Source of the DNA: Alicycliphilus sp.
Lineage (GTDB): Bacteria > Pseudomonadota > Gammaproteobacteria > Burkholderiales > Burkholderiaceae_C
Assembly (NCBI GenBank): GCA_018054745.1
Contig: JAGPIX010000011.1
Location: 1 to 38,239, forward strand
Reading direction: 5' to 3'
Length of the DNA stretch: 38,239 nucleotides
Made by a program: the position numbers and the translations under genes. Positions 18,227-26,477 of the stretch are shown in pieces. The notes below the pieces were generated by a model. That model worked only from the letters and a program-made list of their open reading frames with translations. It did not search any database and had not been told where the DNA came from. Each line of letters begins with the position of its first letter. Position 1 is the first letter of the stretch.

Positions 18227-19197
18227 AGGAGTACCGCACCCCAGGTGAAACCACCGCCGACGCCCTCGAGCAGCACCGTCTGCCCCGGCTTGACCTGGCC
18301 CGCGCGCACGGCGTGATCCAGCGCCAGCGGGATCGAGGCCGCCGAGGTATTGCCATGCTCAGCCACCGTGACGACAACTTTGTCCATGGGCAGCTTCAAC
18401 TTGCGCGCCGTGCTTTGCATGATGCGGATATTCGCCTGGTGCGGAATCAGCCAATCGATGTCGGCCTCCGTCAGGCCAGCCTTGTCCAGCGTGGCGCGGG
18501 CGGCCTTTTCAAGCACGCCCACGGCCAGCTTGAACACGGCCTGACCATCCATCTTGAGCAGCGGATCGCCCATTACCTCGCCGCCATAGACATTGCCGGG
18601 TACACACAGAATGCCCACATGGCTGCCGTCGGCGTGCAACTGGCTGGCCAGGATGCCCGGCTGGTCGGAAGCCTCCAGCACCACGGCGCCGGCGCCGTCG
18701 CCAAACAGCACGCAGGTGGTGCGGTCGTTGAAATCAAGGATGCGGCTGAACACCTCGGAGCCCACGACCAGCACGCGGTTGGCGGCACCGGACCGGATCA
18801 TCGCGTCCGCCACCGTCAGCGCGTAGACAAAGCCGCTGCATACGGCCTGCACATCGAACACCGGGCAACCATTGGTAATGCCCAGCTTGTGCTGCAGGAT
18901 GGCTGCGGTGGAGGGGAAAACCATGTCCGGCGTGGACGTGGCGACGATGATCAGATCGATGTCCTGCGCCTGGCGGCCGGCGGCCTCCAGTGCGCGCAGC
19001 GATGCCTGCAGCGCCAGGTCGCTGCTGCTCACGTCGCGTTCGGCGAAATGGCGCGCATGGATGCCCGTACGCTCCACGATCCATTCATCAGAGGTCTCTA
19101 TGCCCTGCCCGGCCAGCTGGGCCACCAGGTCATCGTTGGTCACGCGGCGCGGCGGCAGATAGCTGCCGGTGCCGGCAATGCGGGAATAGCGTCTCAT
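18217..19197 (-). CDS. fabH: 3-oxoacyl-ACP synthase III
   Basis: 326-residue KAS III that starts fatty acid synthesis by condensing acetyl-CoA with malonyl-ACP. The catalytic triad is Cys120 ([10 protein letters not shown]), His253 (IPHQANIRI) and Asn283 (EHGNTSAAS). The conserved [10 protein letters not shown] near the C-terminus is present. ATG 19197 ([11 protein letters not shown]) is preferred to the TTG at 19200. The stop codon TAG and the last Leu-Lys-Met codons fall in dispersed-repeat copy B. It follows plsX by 20 bp. Confidence 0.97.
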   Translation of the reverse strand: MRRYSRIAGTGSYLPPRRVTNDDLVAQLAGQGIETSDEWIVERTGIHARHFAERDVSSSDLALQASLRALEAAGRQAQDIDLIIVATSTPDMVFPSTAAILQHKLGITNGCPVFDVQAVCSGFVYALTVADAMIRSGAANRVLVVGSEVFSRILDFNDRTTCVLFGDGAGAVVLEASDQPGILASQLHADGSHVGILCVPGNVYGGEVMGDPLLKMDGQAVFKLAVGVLEKAARATLDKAGLTEADIDWLIPHQANIRIMQSTARKLKLPMDKVVVTVAEHGNTSAASIPLALDHAVRAGQVKPGQTVLLEGVGGGFTWGAVLLKM

Positions 19198-19217
19198 CAA
19201 TAGGGGGCCGCCACCGT

Positions 19218-20249
19218 TCAGGATGCGCGCGGCTGGTCTGCCGTAGCCAGCAGGGGCGCCGCATGCGCAACCCGCGCACGGACGCGGTCTAGCAGGTTGT
19301 TGCGGGCCGCATCATACGCCCGGTTCAAAGCCTGCTCGAATGCGAGCACGTCGGCCGAGCCGTGGCTCTTGAACACCAGGCCGCGCAGGCCCAGCAATGC
19401 GGCGCCGTTGTAACGGCGGTAATCCATGCGCCGCATCAGGGCGGACAGCACCGGATAGGCCACCGCCGCCGCCAGCTTGGTGAAGGTATTGCGCTTGAAC
19501 TCCTGCTTGAGCCCGCCAATGATCATCGCAGCCACGCCTTCGCTGGCCTTGAGCGCCACGTTGCCGACAAAGCCATCGCAAACCACGATGTCCACCGTGC
19601 CCTTGAAGATATCGTTGCCTTCGACGTTGCCGTGAAAGTTCAAGTCACCGGCGCCGGCTGCCGAGCGCAGCAGCTCGCCCGCCCGCTTGATCTCCTCGCT
19701 GCCCTTGATGACTTCCTCACCGATATTGAGCAGGCCGACCAGCGGCTCCTCGCGTTCCTGCAGCACCGACACCAGGGCCGAGCCCATGACGGCGAACTGC
19801 AGCAAATGCTCGGCCGTGCAATCGACATTAGCGCCCAGATCCAGCACCGTGGTGGCGCCGCCCTGGGCATTGGGCATCTGCGTGGCAATGGCCGGGCGGT
19901 CAATGCCGTCCAGGGTCTTGAGCAGGTAGCGTGCAATGGCCATCAGCGCGCCGGTGTTGCCAGCCGACACCGCAGCCTGCGCCGCGCCGTCCTTGACCTG
20001 CTGGATGGCCACGCGCATCGACGAATCCTTCTTGCGGCGCAGGGCCACCTCGACCGGATCATCCATGGCCACGACCTCCGAGGCCGCGACCACCGAGGCG
20101 CGCTCATGCGTGAACGCCTGCAGGCTTGCGGGTTGCCCGACCAGTAGCAGGCGCGCCTCGGGGTGCTTGTCCAGAAACTGGCGACACGCGACAAGCGTGA
20201 CACCGGGGCCGTGGTCGCCCCCCATGCAATCAACAGCCAGAGTGGTCAT
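19218..20249 (-). CDS. plsX: Phosphate acyltransferase PlsX
   Basis: 343-residue enzyme converting acyl-ACP to acyl-phosphate, the first step of phospholipid synthesis by the PlsX/PlsY route. Family motifs: [12 protein letters not shown] at the N-terminus, [27 protein letters not shown] and [11 protein letters not shown]. Length fits the usual 330-350. It opens the plsX-fabHDG-acpP-fabF cluster and lies downstream of rpmF, an order conserved in many Gram-negative bacteria. A terminator-like hairpin and a TTGGC-GCCAA palindrome lie between rpmF and plsX. Confidence 0.97.
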   Translation of the reverse strand: MTTLAVDCMGGDHGPGVTLVACRQFLDKHPEARLLLVGQPASLQAFTHERASVVAASEVVAMDDPVEVALRRKKDSSMRVAIQQVKDGAAQAAVSAGNTGALMAIARYLLKTLDGIDRPAIATQMPNAQGGATTVLDLGANVDCTAEHLLQFAVMGSALVSVLQEREEPLVGLLNIGEEVIKGSEEIKRAGELLRSAAGAGDLNFHGNVEGNDIFKGTVDIVVCDGFVGNVALKASEGVAAMIIGGLKQEFKRNTFTKLAAAVAYPVLSALMRRMDYRRYNGAALLGLRGLVFKSHGSADVLAFEQALNRAYDAARNNLLDRVRARVAHAAPLLATADQPRAS

Positions 20250-20285
20250 CGGCGGAGAATCAATCCGTCAGGTGGTCTGAAAATC

Positions 20286-20299
20286 TTGGCGCGAGCCAA
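20286..20299. promoter_or_regulatory. TTGGC-N4-GCCAA palindrome upstream of plsX
   Basis: A perfect 5-bp inverted repeat around GCGA, placed just after the rpmF terminator and about 37 bp before the plsX ATG, where an operator would be expected. No known regulator is matched with confidence. Confidence 0.35.
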
Positions 20300-20340
20300 A
20301 ATAACAAAGGCCCGCGCTACTTAAATTGTAGCAACGGGCC
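20298..20340 (-). terminator. Terminator after rpmF
   Basis: On the minus strand GGCCCG...GCTAC pairs with GTAGC...CGGGCC through an 11-bp stem with a small internal loop, followed by the T-rich TTTGTTATTTT. It lies 21 bp after the rpmF stop codon and would let the abundant L32 message end while allowing some read-through into plsX. Confidence 0.75.
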
Positions 20341-20360
20341 CGAGATTGCGCAGTCTGCTA

Positions 20361-20543
20361 TCAGGCTTCAGACTTGTTCTTCAGCACCTGGCGACCACGA
20401 TAGAAACCGTTGGGGCTGATGTGGTGACGCAGATGGGTTTCGCCGGTGGTGGGTTCCACGGCAATGCCGGGCACCGTCAGGGCGTTGTGCGAACGGTGCA
20501 TGCCGCGCTTGGAAGGGGACTTCTTGTTTTGCTGAACAGCCAT
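20361..20543 (-). CDS. rpmF: 50S ribosomal protein L32
   Basis: 60-residue basic protein of the large ribosomal subunit. The start [19 protein letters not shown] is the L32 signature. No zinc-ribbon cysteines are present, as in most proteobacterial L32. AGGAGCC before the ATG is a good ribosome-binding site. A TATAAT about 85 bp upstream suggests its own promoter, and a terminator follows. Confidence 0.98.
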   Translation of the reverse strand: MAVQQNKKSPSKRGMHRSHNALTVPGIAVEPTTGETHLRHHISPNGFYRGRQVLKNKSEA

Positions 20544-20628
20544 GATTGGCTCCTAGGGTCTTGCAGGGGTTGGTAAAAAACGCGATCAGCCCATTGAAGA
20601 CACGAGGGGGTTTCGCGCGAAGCCTGCC

Positions 20629-20634
20629 ATTATA
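20629..20634 (-). promoter_or_regulatory. Probable rpmF promoter (-10 TATAAT)
   Basis: A perfect TATAAT on the minus strand in the 131-bp gap between yceD and rpmF, about 85 bp before the rpmF start. No -35 close to consensus is seen at 17 bp. It would give rpmF a leader of about 75 nt. Confidence 0.55.
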
Positions 20635-20674
20635 TGCCAAATGCGTTTGCACCCTGCCTTGCGCCAGACTGGAG

Positions 20675-21229
20675 TCACTCCGCTGGCGGCTTGTCCTTGT
20701 GCAAACCGGCCAGGGCCGCGAAGGGATTGGGCTTTTGCGCATTGGCCTGCTCGAAGTCCTCGTCGCTCGATGCCAGCTTCACCGCCGACGGGCATCGCTT
20801 GTGCCGCGGCACCACGGGCAAGACCATGATGAGTTCGTCTTCTATGAGTTCGTGCAGGTTGAACTCACGGCTCAGCACCAGCAGGTCTTCTTCACTCTCG
20901 CTGTCCAGAGCCTCGGCCGTGGCCTCGTCGGCCACGAAACGGAACTCGCGCTCCACTTCCAGCGGCACGTCCACCGGGTGCAGGCAGCGCTGGCAGATCA
21001 GGGGCAGGCTGGCGCTGGCCTTCAGGCGCAGCCAGACCTGGCCATCCATGCCATGGGTGGTGCGCAACTCGCCGTCGGCCATCCAGTCCACGCGCAGGTC
21101 GGGATGCAGGCCCTTGCCCTCTTCGGCCAGGCGCTTGTACTTGAGCAGGGTGTCATGACCGGACAGGTGGCCGCCGGCCTTCGCAAAGGCCTTGACGTCC
21201 AGCCGGTCGGGAGAATGTTCCTTGGTCAT
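20675..21229 (-). CDS. yceD: YceD/DUF177 family protein
   Basis: 184-residue protein of the DUF177 family, implicated in 23S rRNA accumulation and usually encoded directly before rpmF. The central LICQRCLHPVDVP has the CxxC pair typical of the family, followed by an acidic region (ESEEDLLVLS, then LIEDELIMVLPVVPRH) with a further Cys (RHKRCP). ATG 21229 (MTKEHSPDRL) was chosen; upstream in frame is the divergent maf gene read backwards. The two start codons are only 26 bp apart. The yceD-rpmF-plsX-fabH order is conserved. Confidence 0.88.
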   Translation of the reverse strand: MTKEHSPDRLDVKAFAKAGGHLSGHDTLLKYKRLAEEGKGLHPDLRVDWMADGELRTTHGMDGQVWLRLKASASLPLICQRCLHPVDVPLEVEREFRFVADEATAEALDSESEEDLLVLSREFNLHELIEDELIMVLPVVPRHKRCPSAVKLASSDEDFEQANAQKPNPFAALAGLHKDKPPAE

Positions 21230-21255
21230 GGCAGGCAGTGTAAGAGAATCGGAAC

Positions 21256-21855
21256 ATGCTGCAATCCCCTCCCCCGCCCTGCAACCTGGTATTGGGATCG
21301 ACCTCGCGCTACCGGCGTGACCTGCTGGGCCGCCTGGGCCTGCCCTTCGAGGTGGCCGCCCCCGCGGTCGATGAAACCCCGCTGCCTGAAGAGTCACCGC
21401 ACGCCCTGGCGCTGCGCCTGGCGTTGGCCAAGGCCAGGGCCGTTGCGGCACTGCGGCCCGAGGCCATCGTGATCGGCTCGGATCAGGTGGCCGACCTCGG
21501 CGGCCAGCCCCTGGGCAAGCCCGGCAACCACGAGCGCGCCACGGCCCAGTTGCGCCGCATGAGCGGCCAGACCGTGATCTTCCAGACCGCCGTGGCCGTG
21601 GTCTGCCAGGCCATGGGTTTCGAGCAGGTGGATCTGGCGCCGGTGCGGGTGCGCTTTCGCTCCTTGGACGACGCCGAGATCGAACGCTATCTGCGCGCCG
21701 AGCAGCCCTACGACTGCGCCGGAAGCGCCAAGAGCGAGGGGTTGGGCATCAGCCTGCTAGACGCCATAGACAGCGACGACCCCACGGCCCTGATCGGCCT
21801 GCCGCTGATACGCACCTGCCGCATGCTGCGCGCCGCCGGGCTGGTGCTGCCATGA
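21256..21855 (+). CDS. maf: Maf family nucleotide pyrophosphatase (YceF-like)
   Basis: 199-residue Maf/HAM1-superfold enzyme that hydrolyses non-canonical or modified nucleoside triphosphates. The YceF subgroup acts on 7-methyl-GTP, and the position beside yceD-rpmF-plsX matches that subgroup. Motifs: LGSTSRYRRDLL (residues 13-24), VDETPLPEE, KARAVA, IGSDQVADL and the C-terminal YDCAGSAKSEGLG. It is divergent from yceD and overlaps the next gene by ATGA. The exact substrate is inferred from context. Confidence 0.92.
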   Translation: MLQSPPPPCNLVLGSTSRYRRDLLGRLGLPFEVAAPAVDETPLPEESPHALALRLALAKARAVAALRPEAIVIGSDQVADLGGQPLGKPGNHERATAQLRRMSGQTVIFQTAVAVVCQAMGFEQVDLAPVRVRFRSLDDAEIERYLRAEQPYDCAGSAKSEGLGISLLDAIDSDDPTALIGLPLIRTCRMLRAAGLVLP

Positions 21856-22634
21856 GCGCGCCCAAGATCGGCACGCTGTACCTGGTACCCGCCCCGCTGG
21901 ACTTTGGCTGCGACGCCGAAGTGGCGCTGACCGAGGTGCTGCCGGACGGCACGCTGCGCCAGGCGGCGCAGCTCACCCACTGGATCTGCGAGAACGCCAA
22001 GAGCTGCCGCGCCTACTTGAAGCGCATTGCCGACCTGCACCCGCTGGCCCTGCCCCTGCAGCAGCAGCAGATCACCGAGCTGCCGCGCGAGGTGCACAAG
22101 AAGGGCGACCATGGCACCAAGGGCAGCGCCAGCTTTGATGCCAGGGCGCTGCTCGCGCCCCTGCTGGCGGGCCAGGACATGGGCCTGGCAAGCGAGGCCG
22201 GCATGCCCGCCGTGGCCGACCCGGGCAGCTCGGTGGTGCGCGCCGCGCACGAGCTGGGCGCGCGCGTGGTGCCGCTGGTGGGGCCGGTGTCGCTGCTGCT
22301 GGCGCTGGCGGCCAGCGGACTCAATGGCCAGAACTTTGCCTTTGTCGGCTACCTGCCGCAGGACGCTGCCGAGCGCGCCCAGCGCCTGCGCCAGCTCGAA
22401 ACCCTGGCGCTCAAGAGCGGACAGGCGCAACTGTTCATAGAGACGCCCTACCGCAACGCCGCGCTATGGCAGGCGCTGCTGCAGCATCTACAGCCCGGAA
22501 CGCGCCTGGCCACCGCCGCCGGCCTGACGCTGGCGCAGGCACAGGTGCAAAGCCGCAGCGTGGCGCAATGGCGCGCGCTGAACCCGGCGCCGCCCGACAA
22601 GCACCTGCCGGTGGTGTTTGCCCTGGGGCAATGA
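21852..22634 (+). CDS. RsmI-family SAM-dependent methyltransferase
   Basis: 260-residue member of the tetrapyrrole methylase fold related to RsmI (16S rRNA C1402 2'-O-methyltransferase). Visible: GTLYLVPAPL near the N-terminus, where RsmI has LYVVATPIGN, then GLASEAGMPAVADPGS near residue 116, and VVPLVGPVSLLLALAASGL. The sequence differs from true RsmI at the N-terminal motif and lacks its C-terminal extension. A paralogous methyltransferase with a different target is therefore equally possible. It overlaps maf by ATGA and is convergent with the SWIM gene. Confidence 0.8.
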   Translation: MSAPKIGTLYLVPAPLDFGCDAEVALTEVLPDGTLRQAAQLTHWICENAKSCRAYLKRIADLHPLALPLQQQQITELPREVHKKGDHGTKGSASFDARALLAPLLAGQDMGLASEAGMPAVADPGSSVVRAAHELGARVVPLVGPVSLLLALAASGLNGQNFAFVGYLPQDAAERAQRLRQLETLALKSGQAQLFIETPYRNAALWQALLQHLQPGTRLATAAGLTLAQAQVQSRSVAQWRALNPAPPDKHLPVVFALGQ

Positions 22635-22637
22635 GGT

Positions 22638-22667
22638 CTGGCCACCTGGCGGAACCGGTGCGGCCAG
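22638..22667. other. Hairpin between convergent genes
   Basis: CTGGCC and GGCCAG can pair across 18 bases, with an inner ACC/GGT pairing possible. It lies between the convergent stops at 22634 and 22674. There is no T tract on either side, so it is at best a weak bidirectional terminator. Confidence 0.3.
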
Positions 22668-22673
22668 CCACTG

Positions 22674-23609
22674 CTACAAGGCGCTGACCTTCTTCGCCGC
22701 GGGCTTGCCGGTCGCGGCCTTCTTGGCTACAGCCTTCTTTGCGGCAGGCAGCGCAGCCTTCTTGGCAACGGCCTTCTTGGCTGCGGGCTTTTTCACGGCG
22801 GCCTTCCTGGCTGCTGGCGCCGCGGCCTTTTCCACCACGGCCTTTTTGGCGCGCTTGGCAGACATGGGCTTATCCGTTGTTGCCTCGGCCGGCGCATCCG
22901 CCACGGCCATATCCAGGCCAAACACATCGGCCAGCGTCGCGTCGGCCAGCATCCTGGCCTTGGCCGGCTTTTTCGCCCGGGCGGGGGACACGGCGGCCTG
23001 GGCCGTGAGCAGGTCGCCCGCGTCCACCTGGCGCAGCGTGAACAGCAGCTGCGGCTCTTCATCCAGACGCGTACCCACGCCATAGAGCGTGGCCGCCACA
23101 TGCTTGCACATGCCTGCCCAGTCGGGACAGGAGCAAGCCATCTTGATCTGGCGCGGCGCCGGAAACATGCCCGTTTGCGGCTTGCACATGCGCTCCATCA
23201 CCGCCTGCGACAGCTTGCCCTGCAGCAGCTCGACCAGCGTGGCAATGGAGCCCGTGCAGTCCTGCACCAGCGCCTGCCACTGCGCCTTGGGCAGTGCCGT
23301 GATGTCGATCACGATCTGGTACAGCTCTGAACCCGTGACCCTGGCCGTGATCTTGCCGGGCTGGATCTGCAGGTCCACCACCGAGCCATTGCGCACATAG
23401 GTGCGGCCGCGTGGCAGGCGGTTTTCAAAGTCGCTGTAGGCCTCCAGGTTGTCGCACCAGGCCTTGCCCCAGAAGGTCTTGGCGATGCTGCGCCCCTGCA
23501 CCGTCACGGGGCTCCAGGCGTGCCCCGCCTTGGCGGCCTTTTTCGCCGCCTTGTCCGCCTGCGCCCGACGCGCGGCCACGCTGACATACGGTTTGTAGTC
23601 CCAGCCCAT
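22674..23609 (-). CDS. SWIM zinc-finger protein with histone H1-like tail
   Basis: 311-residue protein. A SWIM zinc finger (C-x-C-x6-C-x-H) is at residues 159-170 in ACSCPDWAGMCKHV. The N-terminal part holds FWGKAWCDNLE and RLPRGRTYVRNGSV, typical of bacterial SWIM proteins encoded next to SNF2 ATPases. The last 60 residues are a lysine/alanine tail of KKAVAKKAA-type units like histone H1 and predicted to bind DNA non-specifically. ATG 23609 has AGGGGTG upstream. It starts six bases after the helicase stop, so the two are surely one operon. Biological role unproven. Confidence 0.88.
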   Translation of the reverse strand: MGWDYKPYVSVAARRAQADKAAKKAAKAGHAWSPVTVQGRSIAKTFWGKAWCDNLEAYSDFENRLPRGRTYVRNGSVVDLQIQPGKITARVTGSELYQIVIDITALPKAQWQALVQDCTGSIATLVELLQGKLSQAVMERMCKPQTGMFPAPRQIKMACSCPDWAGMCKHVAATLYGVGTRLDEEPQLLFTLRQVDAGDLLTAQAAVSPARAKKPAKARMLADATLADVFGLDMAVADAPAEATTDKPMSAKRAKKAVVEKAAAPAARKAAVKKPAAKKAVAKKAALPAAKKAVAKKAATGKPAAKKVSAL

Positions 23610-23614
23610 GATGG

Positions 23615-26302
23615 TTACACCCCTGCCGCATTGATGTCGAGTTTCACCAGATCCATGAGCGCGGCGTCGCTCATTTCGGTGAGGTTGATTTCGCCGCCGC
23701 CCTCCACCACATCCTGCACCAGCTGTTGCTTGGCCTGGATCAGCGCGTCGATGCGCTCCTCTATGGTGCCCCTGGTAATGAATTTGTGTACCAGCACGTT
23801 GCGGTGCTGGCCGATGCGGTAGGCGCGGTCGGTGGCCTGGTTCTCCACGGCCGGGTTCCACCAGCGGTCGAAGTGCACCACATGCGAGGCGGCGGTCAGG
23901 TTCAGCCCGGAGCCGCCTGCCTTGATGGAGAGCACGAAGAACGGCAGCTGCTCGTCCTGCTGGAAGCGCTTGACGAGCTCGCGCCGCCGCGCCACGGGCG
24001 TGCCGCCATGCAGCACCAGGCCCTCGCGCCCAAACACGCCGCCCAGAAACGCCGCCAGCGGCGCCGTGGTTTCCTGGAACTGGGTGAACACCAGCATCTT
24101 CTCCTGCCGCGCGGCCACGGTCTCGGCGATCTCACGCAGGCGCGCAAACTTGCCACTGGCCTCGGGCGCCCAGGCGCCGTCGCCCAGCCATTGCGAGGGA
24201 TGGTTGCAGATTTGCTTCAATCGCATCAAGAACGAGAGCACCAGGCCCTTGCGCTCCATGCCCTCGGACTTGTCCAGCGCCTGCTCCAGGGCCTTGACGG
24301 CCTGCTGGTAATGCGTGGCCTGCACGGCGCTCAGGCTGCACCAGGCAGAGACCTCGGTCTTGTCGGGCAGGTCGGCAATGATCCGCTTGTCGCTCTTCAG
24401 GCGCCGCAGTATGTAGGGCGCCACCAGGCTGCGCAGCGGCGCGTACTGGCCGGTTTCGCCCAGGCGCTTGGCAAAGTGGGCAAACACGCGCTCGCTGCCC
24501 AGCAGGCCGGGATGGGTGAAGTCGAAGATCGACCACAGATCCGACAGGCGGTTCTCCACCGGCGTGCCGGTGAGGGCGATGCGCGTGCCGGCCTGCAGTT
24601 TCTTGACCGCGCGGGTCTGCTGCGCCGCCGGGTTCTTGATGGCCTGCGCCTCGTCGATCACCGCCAGGCGCCAGCGCTGCGCGGCCAGGGCCGGGGTGCG
24701 TGACAGCTGGCCGTAGGTGGTAATGACCAGGTCGTGAGCCGCCAGCGCATCGGCATCGAGCGCCTGCAGCTCGGCGCGCGCCATGGCCGACGGATGGGCC
24801 AGCAGGCAGCGCAGGCTGGGGGCGAAGCGCTCGGCCTCCTGCTGCCAGTTGGCCAGCAGCGAGGCCGGCGCCACCAGCAGGCTGGGGCCGGCATGCGGCG
24901 CGGTCTTCTTCAGCACCAGCAAGAGCGCCAACACCTGTATGGTCTTGCCCAGGCCCATGTCGTCGGCCAGGCAGGCGCCCAGCCCCAGGCGCGTCAAAAA
25001 GTGCAGCCAGCGCAGGCCCTCCTGCTGATAGGGACGCAGCTGGGCATGCAGCAGCGGGCCGGGATCGATGGCGGCCAGGGCAGCAGGATCGCGCAGGCCG
25101 CGCAGCGCCTCGGCCAGCCAGGGGCCGGCGCTGATGGCGCTCCAGTCGGGGTCGGGTGCGTCCTGGCCAAGCGTGGCGCCCGAGAGCAGGCGCATGGCCT
25201 GCGCCAGCGGCATGCCGCCCTCGGCCTCCTGCTCCAGCTGGCGAAAGCGCTCCAGCAGGCCGGACAGGCGCCGCGCGTCCACCTGCACCCACTGGCCGCG
25301 TATCCACTGCAGGCCATCGGCGCTGCCCAGCAGTTTGCGCACCTCATCGGGCGTGAGCGGCTCGCCGTCCAGGCTCACGTCCATGCGGAAGTCGAGCATC
25401 GCGTCCAGACCCACGCCGCCCGCAATCTGGCTGCCCAGCGCAGCGCGCACCATGGGCCGCGCGGGGCGGCCGCTGCGCCACTGGGCCGGCATGCGCACCA
25501 CGATGCCGGCGGCCTCCATGCGCGGCAGATCCTGCAGAAAGCGCAGCGCGTCCGCCACCTCCCAGCGCAGCGGGTGGTAGATCTCGCCGGCCTGCACCAT
25601 CTCGGCGATCCAGGCGCAGTCTGCGGCGGCGCGCTGCACCGGCAGCAGCAGCGACAGCAGCTGCGCCTTCTGGCGCGTGCCGGAAAATTCTTTCAGCGCC
25701 TGCGCCAGCGGCACATGCTGGGCCTTGCCATGGGCCGACAGGCGCGTGGTGTAGGTGGCCAAAAAGGCAAACGGGGCCTCGGGATCCTTGCGGTTTTCCG
25801 CCAGGTTGAAGTGCACGCGGCCGACCAGGTTCCAGGCCGGGTACTGGGCCTTGAGGTATTCGCCCAGGGGCAGCCCGGCCGCCGCGCAGGCCGCGTGCAA
25901 CGCTGCCTCGATCTCGCCCCACAGTGCCGCCAGGGCGTCCGCGCTCAGGTATTCGGCGCCGGTCATGGGCGGCGCGTTCAGCACCAGCGCCTGCAGGGCC
26001 GTCGCATCGGGCGCGGGCACGCGGGGCAGGTCCGGCGCATCGCCCTGCTGCGCGGTGCACAGGGCCGTGAAGTAGCGCGTGGCCAGATCCCGCCAATAGG
26101 CCCAGACCGGCGGCAGGGCCGCCGTCACGCAGGCGCCGCCCAGCTGCAGCAGACCTGGCCCCGCGCCCGCGGCAAATGCAGCGGCAATGGGCTCGTGCAA
26201 GCCCTCGGGCAGGGCCGCTGCGTCAGGATCGGGCAAGCATGACAGATGGCCCGCGGGAGACAGGGACAGGGTCAGCGCACGCATGGCGGTTGCGGTGTTC
26301 AT
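23615..26302 (-). CDS. SNF2-family DEAD/DEAH-type ATPase
   Basis: 895-residue Swi2/Snf2 ATPase. The N-terminal 420 residues are poorly characterised; the part before the ATPase matches the bacterial SNF2-associated region by position only. The ATPase core begins with LRPYQQEGLRWLHFL, then motif I DDMGLGKTIQ (about 447-456), motif II DEAQ (about 550-553), a TGTPVENRL motif III, and the C-terminal helicase lobe with KAGGSGLNLTAASHVVHFDRWWNP and DRAYRIGQ. ATG 26302 was chosen; TTG six bases upstream and ATG 26284 are alternatives. Such proteins translocate on double-stranded DNA to displace proteins. The gene is paired with the SWIM protein. Confidence 0.92.
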   Translation of the reverse strand: MNTATAMRALTLSLSPAGHLSCLPDPDAAALPEGLHEPIAAAFAAGAGPGLLQLGGACVTAALPPVWAYWRDLATRYFTALCTAQQGDAPDLPRVPAPDATALQALVLNAPPMTGAEYLSADALAALWGEIEAALHAACAAAGLPLGEYLKAQYPAWNLVGRVHFNLAENRKDPEAPFAFLATYTTRLSAHGKAQHVPLAQALKEFSGTRQKAQLLSLLLPVQRAAADCAWIAEMVQAGEIYHPLRWEVADALRFLQDLPRMEAAGIVVRMPAQWRSGRPARPMVRAALGSQIAGGVGLDAMLDFRMDVSLDGEPLTPDEVRKLLGSADGLQWIRGQWVQVDARRLSGLLERFRQLEQEAEGGMPLAQAMRLLSGATLGQDAPDPDWSAISAGPWLAEALRGLRDPAALAAIDPGPLLHAQLRPYQQEGLRWLHFLTRLGLGACLADDMGLGKTIQVLALLLVLKKTAPHAGPSLLVAPASLLANWQQEAERFAPSLRCLLAHPSAMARAELQALDADALAAHDLVITTYGQLSRTPALAAQRWRLAVIDEAQAIKNPAAQQTRAVKKLQAGTRIALTGTPVENRLSDLWSIFDFTHPGLLGSERVFAHFAKRLGETGQYAPLRSLVAPYILRRLKSDKRIIADLPDKTEVSAWCSLSAVQATHYQQAVKALEQALDKSEGMERKGLVLSFLMRLKQICNHPSQWLGDGAWAPEASGKFARLREIAETVAARQEKMLVFTQFQETTAPLAAFLGGVFGREGLVLHGGTPVARRRELVKRFQQDEQLPFFVLSIKAGGSGLNLTAASHVVHFDRWWNPAVENQATDRAYRIGQHRNVLVHKFITRGTIEERIDALIQAKQQLVQDVVEGGGEINLTEMSDAALMDLVKLDINAAGV

Positions 26303-26346
26303 GCACAAATGCGCGCGGCAGGCAAGTTATATATGATGAAAATCAA

Positions 26347-26388
26347 TTAAAACCAGCACCCATCAAGCGCCAACAGCTATTGTTTTTA
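26347..26388 (+). repeat. Dispersed intergenic repeat, copy C
   Basis: A shortened copy reading CCAGCACCCATCAAGCGCCA, then ACAGCTATTG and a T-rich end. It lies in the 175-bp gap upstream of the SNF2 gene and downstream of the S49 peptidase gene. The surrounding sequence (26325-26390) is conspicuously AT-rich for this genome and should hold the SNF2 promoter. Confidence 0.65.
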
Positions 26389-26477
26389 TAGTTAGACAAA
26401 CCCGCCCAGAGTGCAGCCGCTGCGGTACGACATGGCGCTCCAGCTCCAGGCCGGCATGCGGCGCTGTGTTCATGCAC

